This document shows positions 8,517 through 17,645 of a stretch of DNA of 64,000 bases, in pieces. Source of the DNA: Peribacillus muralis (GTDB lineage: Bacteria; Bacillota; Bacilli; Bacillales; DSM-1321); contig NZ_LMBV01000019.1 of NCBI RefSeq assembly GCF_001439925.1, positions 1 to 64,000 of the forward strand, read 5' to 3'. Below the pieces are notes generated by a model. It was given only the letters and a program-made list of their open reading frames with translations, ran no database searches and had not been told where the DNA came from. Numbering within the stretch: position 1 is the stretch's first letter; each line of letters begins with the position of its first letter. A program made the translations under genes and the position numbers.

Positions 8517-8712
8517 AAAAAAATTTTGTGACTTTATATATAATTTTACTAGTCTATCACAGAATAAGAAATTTACTGGGAAAATCCCGTGCGTAATACC
8601 AGTTCGATTTGGATTGGAGCCGAAGTACTTTGTAATCATTCCGCTTACCTTATCGAAAAGAAAGGAACCTTGACCGTTTCGTAATTGAAACTGTAAAAAA
8701 GCACACTTTATA

Positions 8713-8755
8713 AAAGCCGATGTTTCCTATATTAGGAAAAATCGGTTTTTTCCTG
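8713..8755 (+). terminator. Terminator after ribB
   Basis: AAAGCCGAT...TTTCCTA with its complement TAGGAAA...ATCGGTTT forms a long stem at 8713-8748 followed by six T residues. Confidence 0.8.
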
Positions 8756-9066
8756 AATTTACGATCTAGCTAGATGGTATAACAATGACGAATTTATGCT
8801 AGGGGGATAATATCAATATATCTCTCATGAACCTTTCATTACATATATTTAACATAATTACTAATAATAAAATAAAGCTCTTTTCGTAAAGATTGTTGTT
8901 TTTAATACTCAACTATTTATGGTTGATTTGAGCGGAAAGCGAGCATTGGAGAGGAAATCAACCACAAGGTATTACTTGGTGATTAGCAACAAAATATGCG
9001 AAAACAGCCTAAAATAAACATAAACATTAATGGAACGAACAACACTTATCAAAGAGGAGCAGGAAA
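8756..9066. other. Intergenic region before ger operon
   Basis: About 310 bp without a convincing gene. It contains the degenerate hairpin repeat at 8920-8964 and the ribosome binding site AGAGGAG for the next gene. A sporulation promoter for the ger operon is expected here, but no clean sigma-G site could be picked by eye. Confidence 0.4.
8920..8964. repeat. Degenerate Bacillaceae dispersed hairpin repeat
   Basis: TGGTTGATTT at 8920-8929 and its exact complement at 8955-8964 flank GAGCGGAAAGCGAGC. This resembles an abundant intergenic repeat of Bacillus genomes whose ends read GGTTGATT...AATCAACC with a GCGGAA core, here shortened. Recognition is from memory. Confidence 0.5.
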
Positions 9067-10569
9067 GTGCGAATTGGACGTTTTCATAAGAAGTCTGAAG
9101 AAAAACCTACAACAAATCGTATAAACGACGGTACCTTATCCGACGATATGAATGAAAATGTAATGAGAGTAAAGAACGAACTCGGGCACAGCGCAGATTT
9201 GTCTGTTCGACTGATTGAATCTCCACACCATAAATCGGTAGTACATGCTGCTGTAATCCACCTTGACGGTATGGCTGACGCTAATATGATCAATGAAAAC
9301 ATAGTGAACCCGTTAATAGAGTGGTTTAAAGAAAATGATCAAATATTGACCGAGATGGAGGAACGGGCTGGCCGCATATTAACTGTTTCCCAATTAACCG
9401 TAAAAGAAAGTTGGCAGGAACTCATATCTTCTGTTTTGACTGGTGATACGGTTGTATTGGTGAATGGCAATACAAAAGCAATCATCGCCAGTACGAAAAG
9501 TCAGCCATCCCGTGCAATAACCGAACCGACAAGCCAAACCGTCATTAGAGGTCCAAAAGACAGTTTTACTGAGAATTTAAGAACCAATACGTCATTAATA
9601 CGTGCCAGGATCCAAAATCCTGATGTGCGTTTAGTCAGCATGAAGGTCGGAAGTGTCACTCAAACGGATATAGCGATCATGTACATACAGGGAATCGCGG
9701 ATGAAAGCATTGTGAAGGAAGTTAAAGAACGTGTAAAAGGTATTGATATCGATGGGGTTCTTGAATCGAATTATATTGAGGAAATGATCCGGGATGACTC
9801 AATGACCATTTTTCCTCTGCTTTTGAATACTGAACGTCCTGATGCGGTTGTCGGTAACCTATTAGAAGGTCGAATTGCCATCATTATTCACGGAACTCCC
9901 TTTGTATTAATCGTTCCTGCAGTGTTTTCTCAATTTTTTCAATCTCCTGAAGACTATTACCAAAATCAATATATCAGCTCCTCTTTAAGGTTATTAAGAT
10001 TCGGGGCCTTTTTTCTATCGATGTATGCATCCTCTATTTATTTGGCACTAATTACTCATCACCAGGGGCTTATTCCTACAACTTTAATCGTCAGTTTGAT
10101 GGCTCAAAGAGAAAATGTCCCATTTCCAGCGATCGTTGAAATATTTGTGATGGAAATAGCCTTCGAGATTTTACGGGAGGCTGGGATTCGAATGCCAAGA
10201 GCGATTGGGCCAGCCGTATCGATAGTAGGAGCACTCATTTTAGGCCAGGCGGCAGTTGAAGCGGGATTTGTGGGAGCAGCGGTGGTTATTATTGTAGCCA
10301 TATCGGCAATCAGCAGTTTTACGCTTCCGAATACCAGTCTAGTTAATGTGACGCGTGGAATTCGATTTATGTTGCTTTTCGTTTCAGCATTTATAGGCTT
10401 ATATGGCGTATTGCTTTTCAGTTTATGTATCTTGCTTCACATGAGCAGCCTAAGGTCTTTTGGTGTACCATATTTTGCTCCAATTGCTCCATTTCGTTTC
10501 AAGGAGCAAAAAGATGTTTTATTTCGTTTCCCGCTACCATCACTTTTTAAAAAATCATCAAGAAAATAA
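9067..10569 (+). CDS. Spore germination protein, GerA family (receptor A subunit)
   Basis: A 500-residue germinant receptor A subunit for the spore inner membrane. Residues 1-270 are the soluble N-terminal domain; the C-terminal half carries several membrane spans. Family blocks are clear: PDAVVGNLLEGRIAI, GTPFVLIVPAVFSQFF, PEDYYQN and ILREAGIRMPRAIGPAVS. It starts with GTG behind AGAGGAG. It forms an A-C-B operon with the next two genes, and the products should assemble into one receptor. The germinant cannot be predicted. A second, partly visible homologous operon lies at the right edge of the window. Confidence 0.95.
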   Translation: MRIGRFHKKSEEKPTTNRINDGTLSDDMNENVMRVKNELGHSADLSVRLIESPHHKSVVHAAVIHLDGMADANMINENIVNPLIEWFKENDQILTEMEERAGRILTVSQLTVKESWQELISSVLTGDTVVLVNGNTKAIIASTKSQPSRAITEPTSQTVIRGPKDSFTENLRTNTSLIRARIQNPDVRLVSMKVGSVTQTDIAIMYIQGIADESIVKEVKERVKGIDIDGVLESNYIEEMIRDDSMTIFPLLLNTERPDAVVGNLLEGRIAIIIHGTPFVLIVPAVFSQFFQSPEDYYQNQYISSSLRLLRFGAFFLSMYASSIYLALITHHQGLIPTTLIVSLMAQRENVPFPAIVEIFVMEIAFEILREAGIRMPRAIGPAVSIVGALILGQAAVEAGFVGAAVVIIVAISAISSFTLPNTSLVNVTRGIRFMLLFVSAFIGLYGVLLFSLCILLHMSSLRSFGVPYFAPIAPFRFKEQKDVLFRFPLPSLFKKSSRK

Positions 10570-10595
10570 AACTGGCTTAAAGCGGGGGAAGAAAA

Positions 10596-11786
10596 ATGAA
10601 AATGAATATTTCATTGTTATTGTCGGCAGCCATTTGCTTACTGATTTCAGGTTGTTCGAATTACAGGGAATTAAACGACCTAGGTGTCATAATAGCCATG
10701 GGAGTTGACCATAATGAAGATCCAAAGCAACCGTACCGAGTAACATATCAAGTCATAAATCCGAGCGGACTATCCCAAACCAACAAAGCGGGAGGTCAAG
10801 GTCTCGCTGTCATAAACTATACGGTAACAGGAAAAACTCTTTTGGAGACTTTAGGTAAGTCAGCTTCGGTTATTCCGAGGGAAAATAACACAACACATCT
10901 TTCCCTCATCATAATTGGTGAGAAGTTAGCTCGAAATGATCTGGATTTATTATTCGATGGTCTAGATCGGGGTAAATACTCTAGGGTAAGTATTCCAATC
11001 TTTATTGCGCGCGGGCAGACTGCTAAAGATGTACTTGGGGTAATTGAGCCTCTTGAGATAACTCCAGGTAAGAATATCATTAGTACTACACAAAATAATC
11101 AGAAGTTGTATGGATCATCTAGTGAGGTATTAGCTTATGAAGTCATTGCTTCGCTGTTGAGTGATGGCAAGGATGTATCACTTCCCGGAATCAGCATTCG
11201 CAATGCTTCCCAGATCGGGAAGCAAACAAAAAATTTAGAGACGACGGATCCGACTACTATCAAGGTGAGCGGATTAGCCGTTTTCAGAAAAGGAAAAATG
11301 GTGAGATGGTTGGATGGAGAAACGGCCCGAGCCGCTCAATTCGTTACATCGAAGGTGAAAAATACGCCCGTTGTGTTACCTTGTAAAAAAGGCAATGTGA
11401 CAATCACCACAATCGGTGTAAAAAGTAAAATGGTAACCGAAATACATCATGAAAAACCAGTCATTCATTCTAAAATTAACGTGATGGGAGAACTGTTGGA
11501 AACAACATGTCAGCTTAATTTTAGCGATCCCAACGTGTTAAAAGAATTCGAAAAAAAAATGGTAAAAGAAATAGAACAACAAATTAAAAGGACAATCCGT
11601 ATCACTCAAAAAGAGAAGGCAGATATTTTTGGTTTTGGTGATGCCTTGTCCCGAACAAACCCCGCTTATTGGCGCGAAAACAAAAAGAATTGGGACAACC
11701 TTTATTCAGATGCGCCAATAGCATTGAAGGTTAATGTAGAAATCATCAATTCCGGACTGCTAATGGAACCTTATGGGACGAAATAA
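10596..11786 (+). CDS. Spore germination lipoprotein, Ger(x)C family
   Basis: A 396-residue C subunit. The signal peptide (residues 1-19) ends in the lipobox LISGC, so Cys20 should be diacylglycerol-modified. The family start YRELNDLGVIIAMGVD follows at once. Conserved blocks NLETTDPTTIKVSGLAVF and the C-terminal FGFGDALSRTNPAYW are present. It starts 26 bp after the A gene with a GGGGGAAG ribosome binding site. The protein is predicted to sit on the outer face of the spore inner membrane. Confidence 0.95.
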   Translation: MKMNISLLLSAAICLLISGCSNYRELNDLGVIIAMGVDHNEDPKQPYRVTYQVINPSGLSQTNKAGGQGLAVINYTVTGKTLLETLGKSASVIPRENNTTHLSLIIIGEKLARNDLDLLFDGLDRGKYSRVSIPIFIARGQTAKDVLGVIEPLEITPGKNIISTTQNNQKLYGSSSEVLAYEVIASLLSDGKDVSLPGISIRNASQIGKQTKNLETTDPTTIKVSGLAVFRKGKMVRWLDGETARAAQFVTSKVKNTPVVLPCKKGNVTITTIGVKSKMVTEIHHEKPVIHSKINVMGELLETTCQLNFSDPNVLKEFEKKMVKEIEQQIKRTIRITQKEKADIFGFGDALSRTNPAYWRENKKNWDNLYSDAPIALKVNVEIINSGLLMEPYGTK

Positions 11787-11809
11787 AAGATGGAGGATGT
11801 GAGGATGCA

Positions 11810-12913
11810 TTGCCTAAAATAAAAATTGATGGTTTCCAATTGTTTTGTATGATGCTCATTTTTATGTTTGGCAGCAATTTATTGCTTACTATAGGAAAGG
11901 GCGCCAAGCAGGATGTTTGGATTGTGAATCTCTTATCAACCCTTTTTGGTTGTTTACTGTATTTTGTGTATATTTCTTTATTTAAAAAGTACCCTGACTT
12001 ACCGATGACCGGTTATATACGAAAAATTTGGGGTAAATATATCGGCAGTGCATTGAGTTTTCTCTATATCATCTATTTTGTATATCTGGCTTCGAGAGTA
12101 TTACGCGATTTTGAAGAATTATTAATTAGTTCTACGTATAGACGCACCTCGATCATAACGCTGGGCATATGCATGATACTTGTTATAATTTATGGTGTTC
12201 ATTTAGGTTTGGAAGCATTTGCCCGTGTGGCTTGTTTATGCTTTGTCATTATTATCATGGCGCTTTTTATTCTGAACATAATGTTTGTACTAGGAGGATA
12301 TACAAAATTGGAAAACCTGCAGCCTGTATTAGGCAACGGATGGGGAATGGTTTGGAAAGAGATGATTCCTACAGGTATCACAGTACCTTTTGGAGAGTTG
12401 ATTACGTTTACGATGATTCTTCCGTATTTGAATAAAAGTGGTTCTGCCGTTAAAGTGGGCTTCTTTGCAATAATTCTTGGTGGAGTTTCTTTAACTCTTA
12501 ATTCAATCATGCTTTTGTCTGTATTAGGTCCAGAGGCGGTCCTTAGGTCTAATTTCCCTTCTCTTACAGCTGTGAGTTATATTAATATCGCTGATTTTAT
12601 TGAAAGACTGGATTCACTGATTCTTATTTTAATGATCATTTTAGGCTTCATCAAGATTTCGATCTTTTTCTTTTGTGCCATTATTGGCGCAGCGGACTTA
12701 TTTCAAATGAAACCATCTCCTATCTTCATTTATCTGGTTGGCGGAGTTATTTTCATCTCTTCGATAATGATTGCTCCTAGCTATCAGGCACATATAAATG
12801 AAGGGTTAAAAATTGTCCCTTACCTTTTACATTTACCATTGCTCATTGGTATTCCCATTCTATTATTGCTTACCGCCTCCATTAAACAAAAATTAAAACC
12901 AGCAGTTTCATGA
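11810..12913 (+). CDS. Spore germination permease-like protein, GerB family
   Basis: A 367-residue integral membrane protein of the amino acid-polyamine-organocation fold, about 10 membrane spans, acting as the B subunit of the receptor. The start (KIDGFQLFCMML) and PTGITVPFGELITFTMILP near residue 187 are typical. No ATG fits, so it uses TTG at 11810 behind GGAGG and GAGGA. It ends the A-C-B operon, and its stop codon lies inside the terminator hairpin. Confidence 0.94.
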   Translation: MPKIKIDGFQLFCMMLIFMFGSNLLLTIGKGAKQDVWIVNLLSTLFGCLLYFVYISLFKKYPDLPMTGYIRKIWGKYIGSALSFLYIIYFVYLASRVLRDFEELLISSTYRRTSIITLGICMILVIIYGVHLGLEAFARVACLCFVIIIMALFILNIMFVLGGYTKLENLQPVLGNGWGMVWKEMIPTGITVPFGELITFTMILPYLNKSGSAVKVGFFAIILGGVSLTLNSIMLLSVLGPEAVLRSNFPSLTAVSYINIADFIERLDSLILILMIILGFIKISIFFFCAIIGAADLFQMKPSPIFIYLVGGVIFISSIMIAPSYQAHINEGLKIVPYLLHLPLLIGIPILLLLTASIKQKLKPAVS

Positions 12914-12934
12914 AGAAGGAGGCTGCCGGTTTTT
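12896..12934 (+). terminator. Terminator of first ger operon, overlapping gerB stop
   Basis: AAACCAGCAG at 12896-12905 pairs with CTGCCGGTTT at 12923-12932 with one mismatch, followed by T residues to 12934. The gerB stop codon lies in the loop region. Confidence 0.75.
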
Positions 12935-13301
12935 GAAGGCTGAGAATATGACCAAATATAGAAAGATTGCCGTAAATAAAAAGAGCAGGAAGTGATCTTC
13001 TCCACGGGCTACTATCAAATATTGTTTGATACTATAGAAAGAGTGCAATATACTCAAGCCTTGTAACTTATCAATAAGAATAATAAGTAAATATGTGCTA
13101 AACAAGATAGACAACGATGGTAGCGCTCTCACTAATATATCACCTCATTCTTTTTTCTTACATTGTGGTTAATACGTTAAAATTATGTATGAACACGTAC
13201 CAAAAAGTCATTTTAGATCCTTATATTTAGAAATCTTATGGTTGTAGAAATACCATACTCCCCATAAAATGGTAGTATACAAACCATTAAGGAGTGTAAA
13301 A
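12935..13301. other. Intergenic region, no gene seen
   Basis: About 365 bp of AT-rich sequence. Short open frames on both strands lack ribosome binding sites and recognisable products. AAGGAGTG at 13289-13296 is the ribosome binding site of the following lipoprotein gene. Confidence 0.4.
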
Positions 13302-13808
13302 ATGAATCTTAAAATAATGACGGTGACCTTTGGAATGTGTTCTTCTTTATTGCTTTCTGCTTGTGCAACTGAAGAAAAAAGTGTTGTGGAAAAAAAAGAA
13401 ACCAGCCATGAAGGACATTCTGAGCATGAAGCATCAGCTGATGTCCAGGAAGGAACCGCAAGTAAGGAAATCCCGCCAAATTTCTTATCAGGAAAACCGG
13501 AAGACATGAAGACCATCTATTTAGCGGTCGCCCAAAATAAAGATCTATTAGAAAAAATCCCTTGCTACTGCGGTTGCGGGGAATCAGCAAATCATAAAAA
13601 CAACTATGATTGCTTTATCCATGAGAATAAACAAAATGGTGAAGTGGTTTGGGACGACCATGGAACGAAGTGCGGCGTTTGCTTGGAAATTGCAGCACAA
13701 TCGATATTGGACTGGAATGACGGCATGAACATTAAAAAAATCAGGAAAAAAGTGGACGAAAAATATAAAAGTGGATATGCAAAACCGACTCCCACTCCAC
13801 AAGTGTAA
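13302..13808 (+). CDS. PCYCGC-motif lipoprotein
   Basis: A 168-residue lipoprotein. The signal peptide ends in LLLSAC with Cys21 as lipidation site. After a His/Glu-rich linker the name-giving motif PCYCGCGESANHKNNYDCF occurs near residue 97, and HGTKCGVCLEIA adds two more Cys. This matches a Bacillaceae lipoprotein family of unknown function with clustered Cys and His, possibly metal- or redox-linked. The start is set by AAGGAGTG six bases upstream of the ATG at 13302; the in-frame ATG at 13269 has no such site. Confidence 0.85.
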   Translation: MNLKIMTVTFGMCSSLLLSACATEEKSVVEKKETSHEGHSEHEASADVQEGTASKEIPPNFLSGKPEDMKTIYLAVAQNKDLLEKIPCYCGCGESANHKNNYDCFIHENKQNGEVVWDDHGTKCGVCLEIAAQSILDWNDGMNIKKIRKKVDEKYKSGYAKPTPTPQV

Positions 13809-13962
13809 CGAAGTGTTGAGCAATGGTCTTTTTCTGGTTACATTCGGATAAAGGCCGGTGTTTATTTTTCCTAAAAAACGGATTTCTTGGACATAAGTAA
13901 TATATCCTGAGCGTGATAGGGAATACTTCCAGTATATAATTAAAAGTAAGGGAGATATTCAA

Positions 13963-14934
13963 TTGACACTAATCCGCCTTGGTTATGTAGCCATGAGTAC
14001 TCATGTCCCAAACTGTTCACCATCCCAGACGATGACCTTTGCTCAGTTTTCAAAAATTAAGGACAGAGATGCAGCCATAAGGAAACTCGAGCGCATTTCC
14101 ATTTCCAACCTTCATAATTGTTGGCGTTTGCTGATTCATAACGAAACGAACCGGATACAGTTTTTTAGACTTTCATCTAAGCTGATTCCACTAGCCAATC
14201 ATCCAGAAATCCAAGAATGGGATTACATTGAGCCAATCTCAGATGAGCTTGCCAAAATAAAAAGCTTCCTCGCCAAACATCCAAAGATGAGAATAGATTT
14301 CCACCCAGATCATTTTATCGTCTTGAATAGCTCCAATGTTGATATTCTGAAAACATCCTTAAAAACCTTGAAAATTCATCATATTTTATTGCGGAATATG
14401 GGGTTGGACCCTGAGCATCGCTGTGTTTTGCATGTTGGCGGCGGTTACGGTGAACACGAACAGGCTTTGGAACAATTCATCCATAATTGGGGCTTGATAC
14501 CTGAAGCGATTCAAAGAATGATCATTCTCGAGAACGATGATACAACCTATACATTGTCGGAAACCCTTTACTTATGTGAAAAACTGGGGATTCCCATGGT
14601 TTTTGATTATCACCACTACCTTGCTCATCATTTACCCGATGAAAACTGGACAGAGCATTGGGATCGAATTATTACTAGCTGGAGAAATTCAAAACTGCCC
14701 CCCAAGATGCATATTTCAAGCCCAAGGTCGGAGAAAGAATATAGGGCACACGCTGAGTATGTGGATGCAGCGATGTTCATGGATTTTTTGCAACAGATAA
14801 AAGGAACGGTTCCTCAGCTGGATTGCATGATTGAAGCTAAACAAAAGGATGAAGCACTTTTCCACTTGATGAATCAGCTTAAAGCATACAAAGATATAGA
14901 AATCATTGATGAAGCCAGCTTTTATATTCATTAA
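13963..14934 (+). CDS. uvsE: UV DNA damage endonuclease UvsE
   Basis: A 323-residue UVDE-family TIM-barrel endonuclease that nicks DNA 5' of UV photoproducts. Family signatures include the N-terminal RLGYVAMS, NLHNCWRLLIHN, the metal-site blocks RIDFHPDHF and HVGGGYGEHE, ENDDTTYT, and DYHHY. Length is normal. It starts with TTG behind AAGGGAGA. It stands alone between the lipoprotein gene and a sigma-A promoter. Such repair enzymes are common in spore formers, which must fix UV damage at outgrowth. Confidence 0.95.
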   Translation: MTLIRLGYVAMSTHVPNCSPSQTMTFAQFSKIKDRDAAIRKLERISISNLHNCWRLLIHNETNRIQFFRLSSKLIPLANHPEIQEWDYIEPISDELAKIKSFLAKHPKMRIDFHPDHFIVLNSSNVDILKTSLKTLKIHHILLRNMGLDPEHRCVLHVGGGYGEHEQALEQFIHNWGLIPEAIQRMIILENDDTTYTLSETLYLCEKLGIPMVFDYHHYLAHHLPDENWTEHWDRIITSWRNSKLPPKMHISSPRSEKEYRAHAEYVDAAMFMDFLQQIKGTVPQLDCMIEAKQKDEALFHLMNQLKAYKDIEIIDEASFYIH

Positions 14935-15319
14935 CCAGCTCTGTAATAGTAGGTAAAGAGGAGAAGGCTTAGTTTCTCTTTATCGCACTCATTAAGTTTA
15001 CATAACGTTATTATTGTAAATTATAAAACGGCATTAAAACAAAAAACGCAGGAAGAAAGGAGATATATTCAAAGAAAGGGGATTTCACTAGCTAATTACG
15101 TGAATGAGACTGTTCAATTACACAGAAAAGTACCATCCTTATAAAAATTTTCAAGTATTTTTAGTCGCATAATAACAACCGTAAAATTCACACTAATATA
15201 CCATCTTTCTGTCATGTAAGTGGCATTTTTTTGCTTCTTTAACGCAGTATTAGAAACGAATAGACGTTCTATTTTAGAGTCTATAAAGAACGGAAGCAGG
15301 TAAATTAGCACAAAAGCGG
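14935..15319. other. Intergenic region, no gene seen
   Basis: About 385 bp. A minus-strand frame at 15114-15311 lacks a ribosome binding site and any recognisable family. AAGAGGAGAA with TTTCTCTTT at about 14955-14981 makes an imperfect hairpin that may end uvsE transcription. Confidence 0.35.
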
Positions 15320-15348
15320 TTGCGTTAATCGTGTGATATAGGTATAAT
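15320..15348 (+). promoter_or_regulatory. Sigma-A promoter of DUF2294 gene
   Basis: TTGCGT at 15320-15325, a 17-bp spacer and the perfect -10 TATAAT at 15343-15348. Transcription would start near 15355. Confidence 0.7.
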
Positions 15349-15355
15349 TACCCCG

Positions 15356-15369
15356 AGGAAGCGCTTACA
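15356..15369. promoter_or_regulatory. cre-like site at the transcription start
   Basis: AGGAAGCGCTTACA matches the CcpA consensus TGWAANCGNTNWCA at 12 of 14 positions, including the central AANCGNT core. Its place over the predicted start suggests catabolite repression of the DUF2294 gene. Confidence 0.45.
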
Positions 15370-15392
15370 AAAAATCTCTTTCGGGTGATAGC

Positions 15393-15737
15393 ATGTACCT
15401 TACTGATTCTAATGAAATGAAGAAGAAGCTGACCATTATATACAACGAGGTGTGCAAAGGACTGTTTGGGGCCGGTACAACTTTGTTAAAGATAGAAATT
15501 GCCGATCAATTTATCACTTTTCGTACGAAGCATAGACGGACTCCGCAATCACTTGCGTTAGAATGTGAGGTTCCGGCACTAAAACGAGAAGTAGACTTTC
15601 AGATGTGTCAGATATTCAAGAAACGAATCAAGGAATTTTTGGAGCAGGAATTTGATCTAAAGATTGAAGTAATACTGCGCGATTACGATTATGCTACCCA
15701 ATGGTCTGTTACGGAAGTCATTCTCGCGGAGAATTAA
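15393..15737 (+). CDS. DUF2294 (MpsC-like) family protein
   Basis: A 114-residue soluble protein of the DUF2294 family, which includes the MpsC component linked to sodium-dependent membrane-potential systems in staphylococci. The pattern KKKLTIIYNEVCKGLFGAG at the start and a C-terminal IEVILRDYDYATQWSVTEV fit this family. Many Bacillus genomes carry several solitary copies of unknown role. It is a single-gene unit between a sigma-A promoter with a cre-like site and a strong terminator. Confidence 0.75.
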   Translation: MYLTDSNEMKKKLTIIYNEVCKGLFGAGTTLLKIEIADQFITFRTKHRRTPQSLALECEVPALKREVDFQMCQIFKKRIKEFLEQEFDLKIEVILRDYDYATQWSVTEVILAEN

Positions 15738-15838
15738 TAAAAGGATATCTAATTTGTCACGACTCTTTTGATCAATTCTTAAGAGAAGGGACGTATATGG
15801 AAAAGATGAGTAGCCATTTACTTTGTTTACGAAGTAAG

Positions 15839-15893
15839 GAGCGCTTGTTAGAAAGGATTTGACTTTCTATACAAGCGCTCTTTATTTTTTTAT
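15839..15893 (+). terminator. Strong terminator after DUF2294 gene
   Basis: GAGCGCTTGT at 15839-15848 pairs perfectly with its complement at 15871-15880, with an inner AGAAAG/CTTTCT stem, followed by a T-rich tract to 15893. Confidence 0.85.
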
Positions 15894-15941
15894 ATTACCC
15901 AGCTTTAATAAGGAATTTCAAAGGAAAAGGAGGAGTTTTTT

Positions 15942-16139
15942 TTGAAACCAGTTTATCTTCTTGGATGTATTCCATTTATCGGAATACTTGTAGGTAGCGT
16001 TTTTGCGAGCAAAGTGAATGTGATTGTACTCGGAATGCCCTTCTTACTGTTTTGGCATACTCTTTGGCTGGTTATCTCTTCAGGAATTATGCTGATTATC
16101 TACAAATTGGATCCTATCAATAAGGAGGAAAATGAATGA
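15942..16139 (+). CDS. DUF3311 small membrane protein (symporter partner)
   Basis: A 65-residue protein with two hydrophobic segments (about residues 4-24 and 29-54) separated by KVNVIVLG, matching the DUF3311 family. Such genes are usually found directly before a sodium:solute symporter gene, as here, with a 4-base overlap (ATGA). It starts with TTG at 15942 behind AAAAGGAGGAG. The likely role is a small accessory subunit of the symporter. Confidence 0.82.
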   Translation: MKPVYLLGCIPFIGILVGSVFASKVNVIVLGMPFLLFWHTLWLVISSGIMLIIYKLDPINKEENE

Positions 16140-17608
16140 ATAGCGCACTCTTGATTATTACTTTCTTCTTGCTGTTTGCTCTGTTTGTGGGGATTCGTGC
16201 GAAAAAAGGAAAAAAAATGAGTCTTGAGCAGTGGACAGTGGGTGGCAGGGGCTTTGGTACGCTTTTCGTTTTTCTGTTAATGGCTGGGGAAAACTATACG
16301 ACATTTACGTTTTTAGGTGCAAGTGGTTATACCTACGGCAAAGGTGCACCTGCCTTTTACATTTTAGGCTATGGCTGCCTCGCATTCATCATGTCTTATT
16401 GGATGTTACCGGCAGTTTGGAAATACGCCAAAGCACACAAGCTGCTTTCATTCCCGGATTTCTTTTCAAGTAAGTACAAAAGTCCTGCACTTGGTATTGT
16501 AGTTTCCATCGTAGCTGTCTTGGGTTTGAACTCCTTGTTGATGATTCAACTGAAAGGTTTGGGGATCATCGTTTCTGAAACTTCTTATGGTTTGATTTCA
16601 CCTAGCATGGCTATGTGGATTGGGGTCCTTACGATGATCGTATATGTAACCATATCCGGTATTCACGGTTCTGCCAGCATTGCCGCATTTAAAGACGTTA
16701 TTATTTTAGGGATTGCACTCTTTTTGGGGATTTACCTGCCTCTTCACTATTATGGCGGTTTTGATTCCATGTTCCAAGCGATTGATGCAGCAAAACCGGA
16801 ATTTCTTACTCTCCCTTCTAAAGGACAAAGCATTTCCTGGTATTTGTCCACCATTCTGGTAGTAGGTCTTGGTTATTGGATGTACCCTCATTCTTTCCAA
16901 GCAACTTATTCCGCTAAAAGCGCCAAATCATTGCGTAAAAACGCGATAATCATGCCGTTGTATCAAATTTTGATTGTTTTGATTTTCTTTGTAGGTTTTG
17001 CGGCAATCTTGCAAGTTCCTGACTTGGAAGGAACGGACGCAGATCTTGCTTTGCTTCGTGTCGTTAAAGAAACGTTCAATCCTTGGTTTGTTGGAATCGT
17101 CGGTGGTACAGGATTACTGACAGCTTTAGTACCCGGCTCCATGATTTTATTGAACGCTTCTACGTTATTTGCTAAAAATATATACCAAGTTGCTGCACCT
17201 ACAGCCACTGATGCTCGTGTTATGTTCGTCGCGAGAGCTTTGGTTCCTATCTTTGCACTGCTGTCACTTTACTTCGTTTTCCAAGGCGGTAATTTCATCG
17301 TGGAACTGAGCATTTTTGCTTCCTCAATTTTGACCCAGTTGTTCCCAGCATTCATATTTAGCTTAATGAAAAAACCTTTCGTAACCAAACAGGGAGCTTT
17401 TGGGGGAATTATAGCTGGCACCATTTTCCTTGCTTATTTCACTATCACCAAAACACAGCTTGTCACGCTTTTTCCAGATTGGCCCTCGCTCATTACAGAC
17501 ATTAACATTGGATTTATTGCACTGATATTGAATGCCTTAGTTCTGGTCGTCGTGAGCTTCATAACTCATAAAGAAGCGACAATGGTAGATTCTCAACTAT
17601 CCAATTAG
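16136..17608 (+). CDS. Sodium:solute symporter family protein
   Basis: A 490-residue SSS/SLC5 transporter with about 13 membrane spans. Family features are GEQW-like EQWTVGGRGFGTLFVFLL at the start, the GASGYTYGKG loop, GLGYWMYPHSFQ, and VGGTGLLTALVPGSMILLN. It resembles the branch containing monocarboxylate and pantothenate carriers. Coupled to the DUF3311 gene and followed 37 bp later by adenine deaminase. The cluster suggests uptake of a nitrogen-containing compound or carboxylate; the substrate is not readable. Confidence 0.88.
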   Translation: MNSALLIITFFLLFALFVGIRAKKGKKMSLEQWTVGGRGFGTLFVFLLMAGENYTTFTFLGASGYTYGKGAPAFYILGYGCLAFIMSYWMLPAVWKYAKAHKLLSFPDFFSSKYKSPALGIVVSIVAVLGLNSLLMIQLKGLGIIVSETSYGLISPSMAMWIGVLTMIVYVTISGIHGSASIAAFKDVIILGIALFLGIYLPLHYYGGFDSMFQAIDAAKPEFLTLPSKGQSISWYLSTILVVGLGYWMYPHSFQATYSAKSAKSLRKNAIIMPLYQILIVLIFFVGFAAILQVPDLEGTDADLALLRVVKETFNPWFVGIVGGTGLLTALVPGSMILLNASTLFAKNIYQVAAPTATDARVMFVARALVPIFALLSLYFVFQGGNFIVELSIFASSILTQLFPAFIFSLMKKPFVTKQGAFGGIIAGTIFLAYFTITKTQLVTLFPDWPSLITDINIGFIALILNALVLVVVSFITHKEATMVDSQLSN

Positions 17609-17645
17609 TTTCGGAGACTAGAGATAATAAGATAGGAGGATCAAC

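Noticed and set aside
8473..8673. 66-codon frame overlapping the end of ribB
   Set aside because: Starts inside ribB, has no family and runs into the terminator region.
13208..13590. Overlapping minus-strand frames near the PCYCGC lipoprotein
   Set aside because: They mirror the lipoprotein gene; the plus-strand protein has a signal peptide, lipobox and ribosome binding site.
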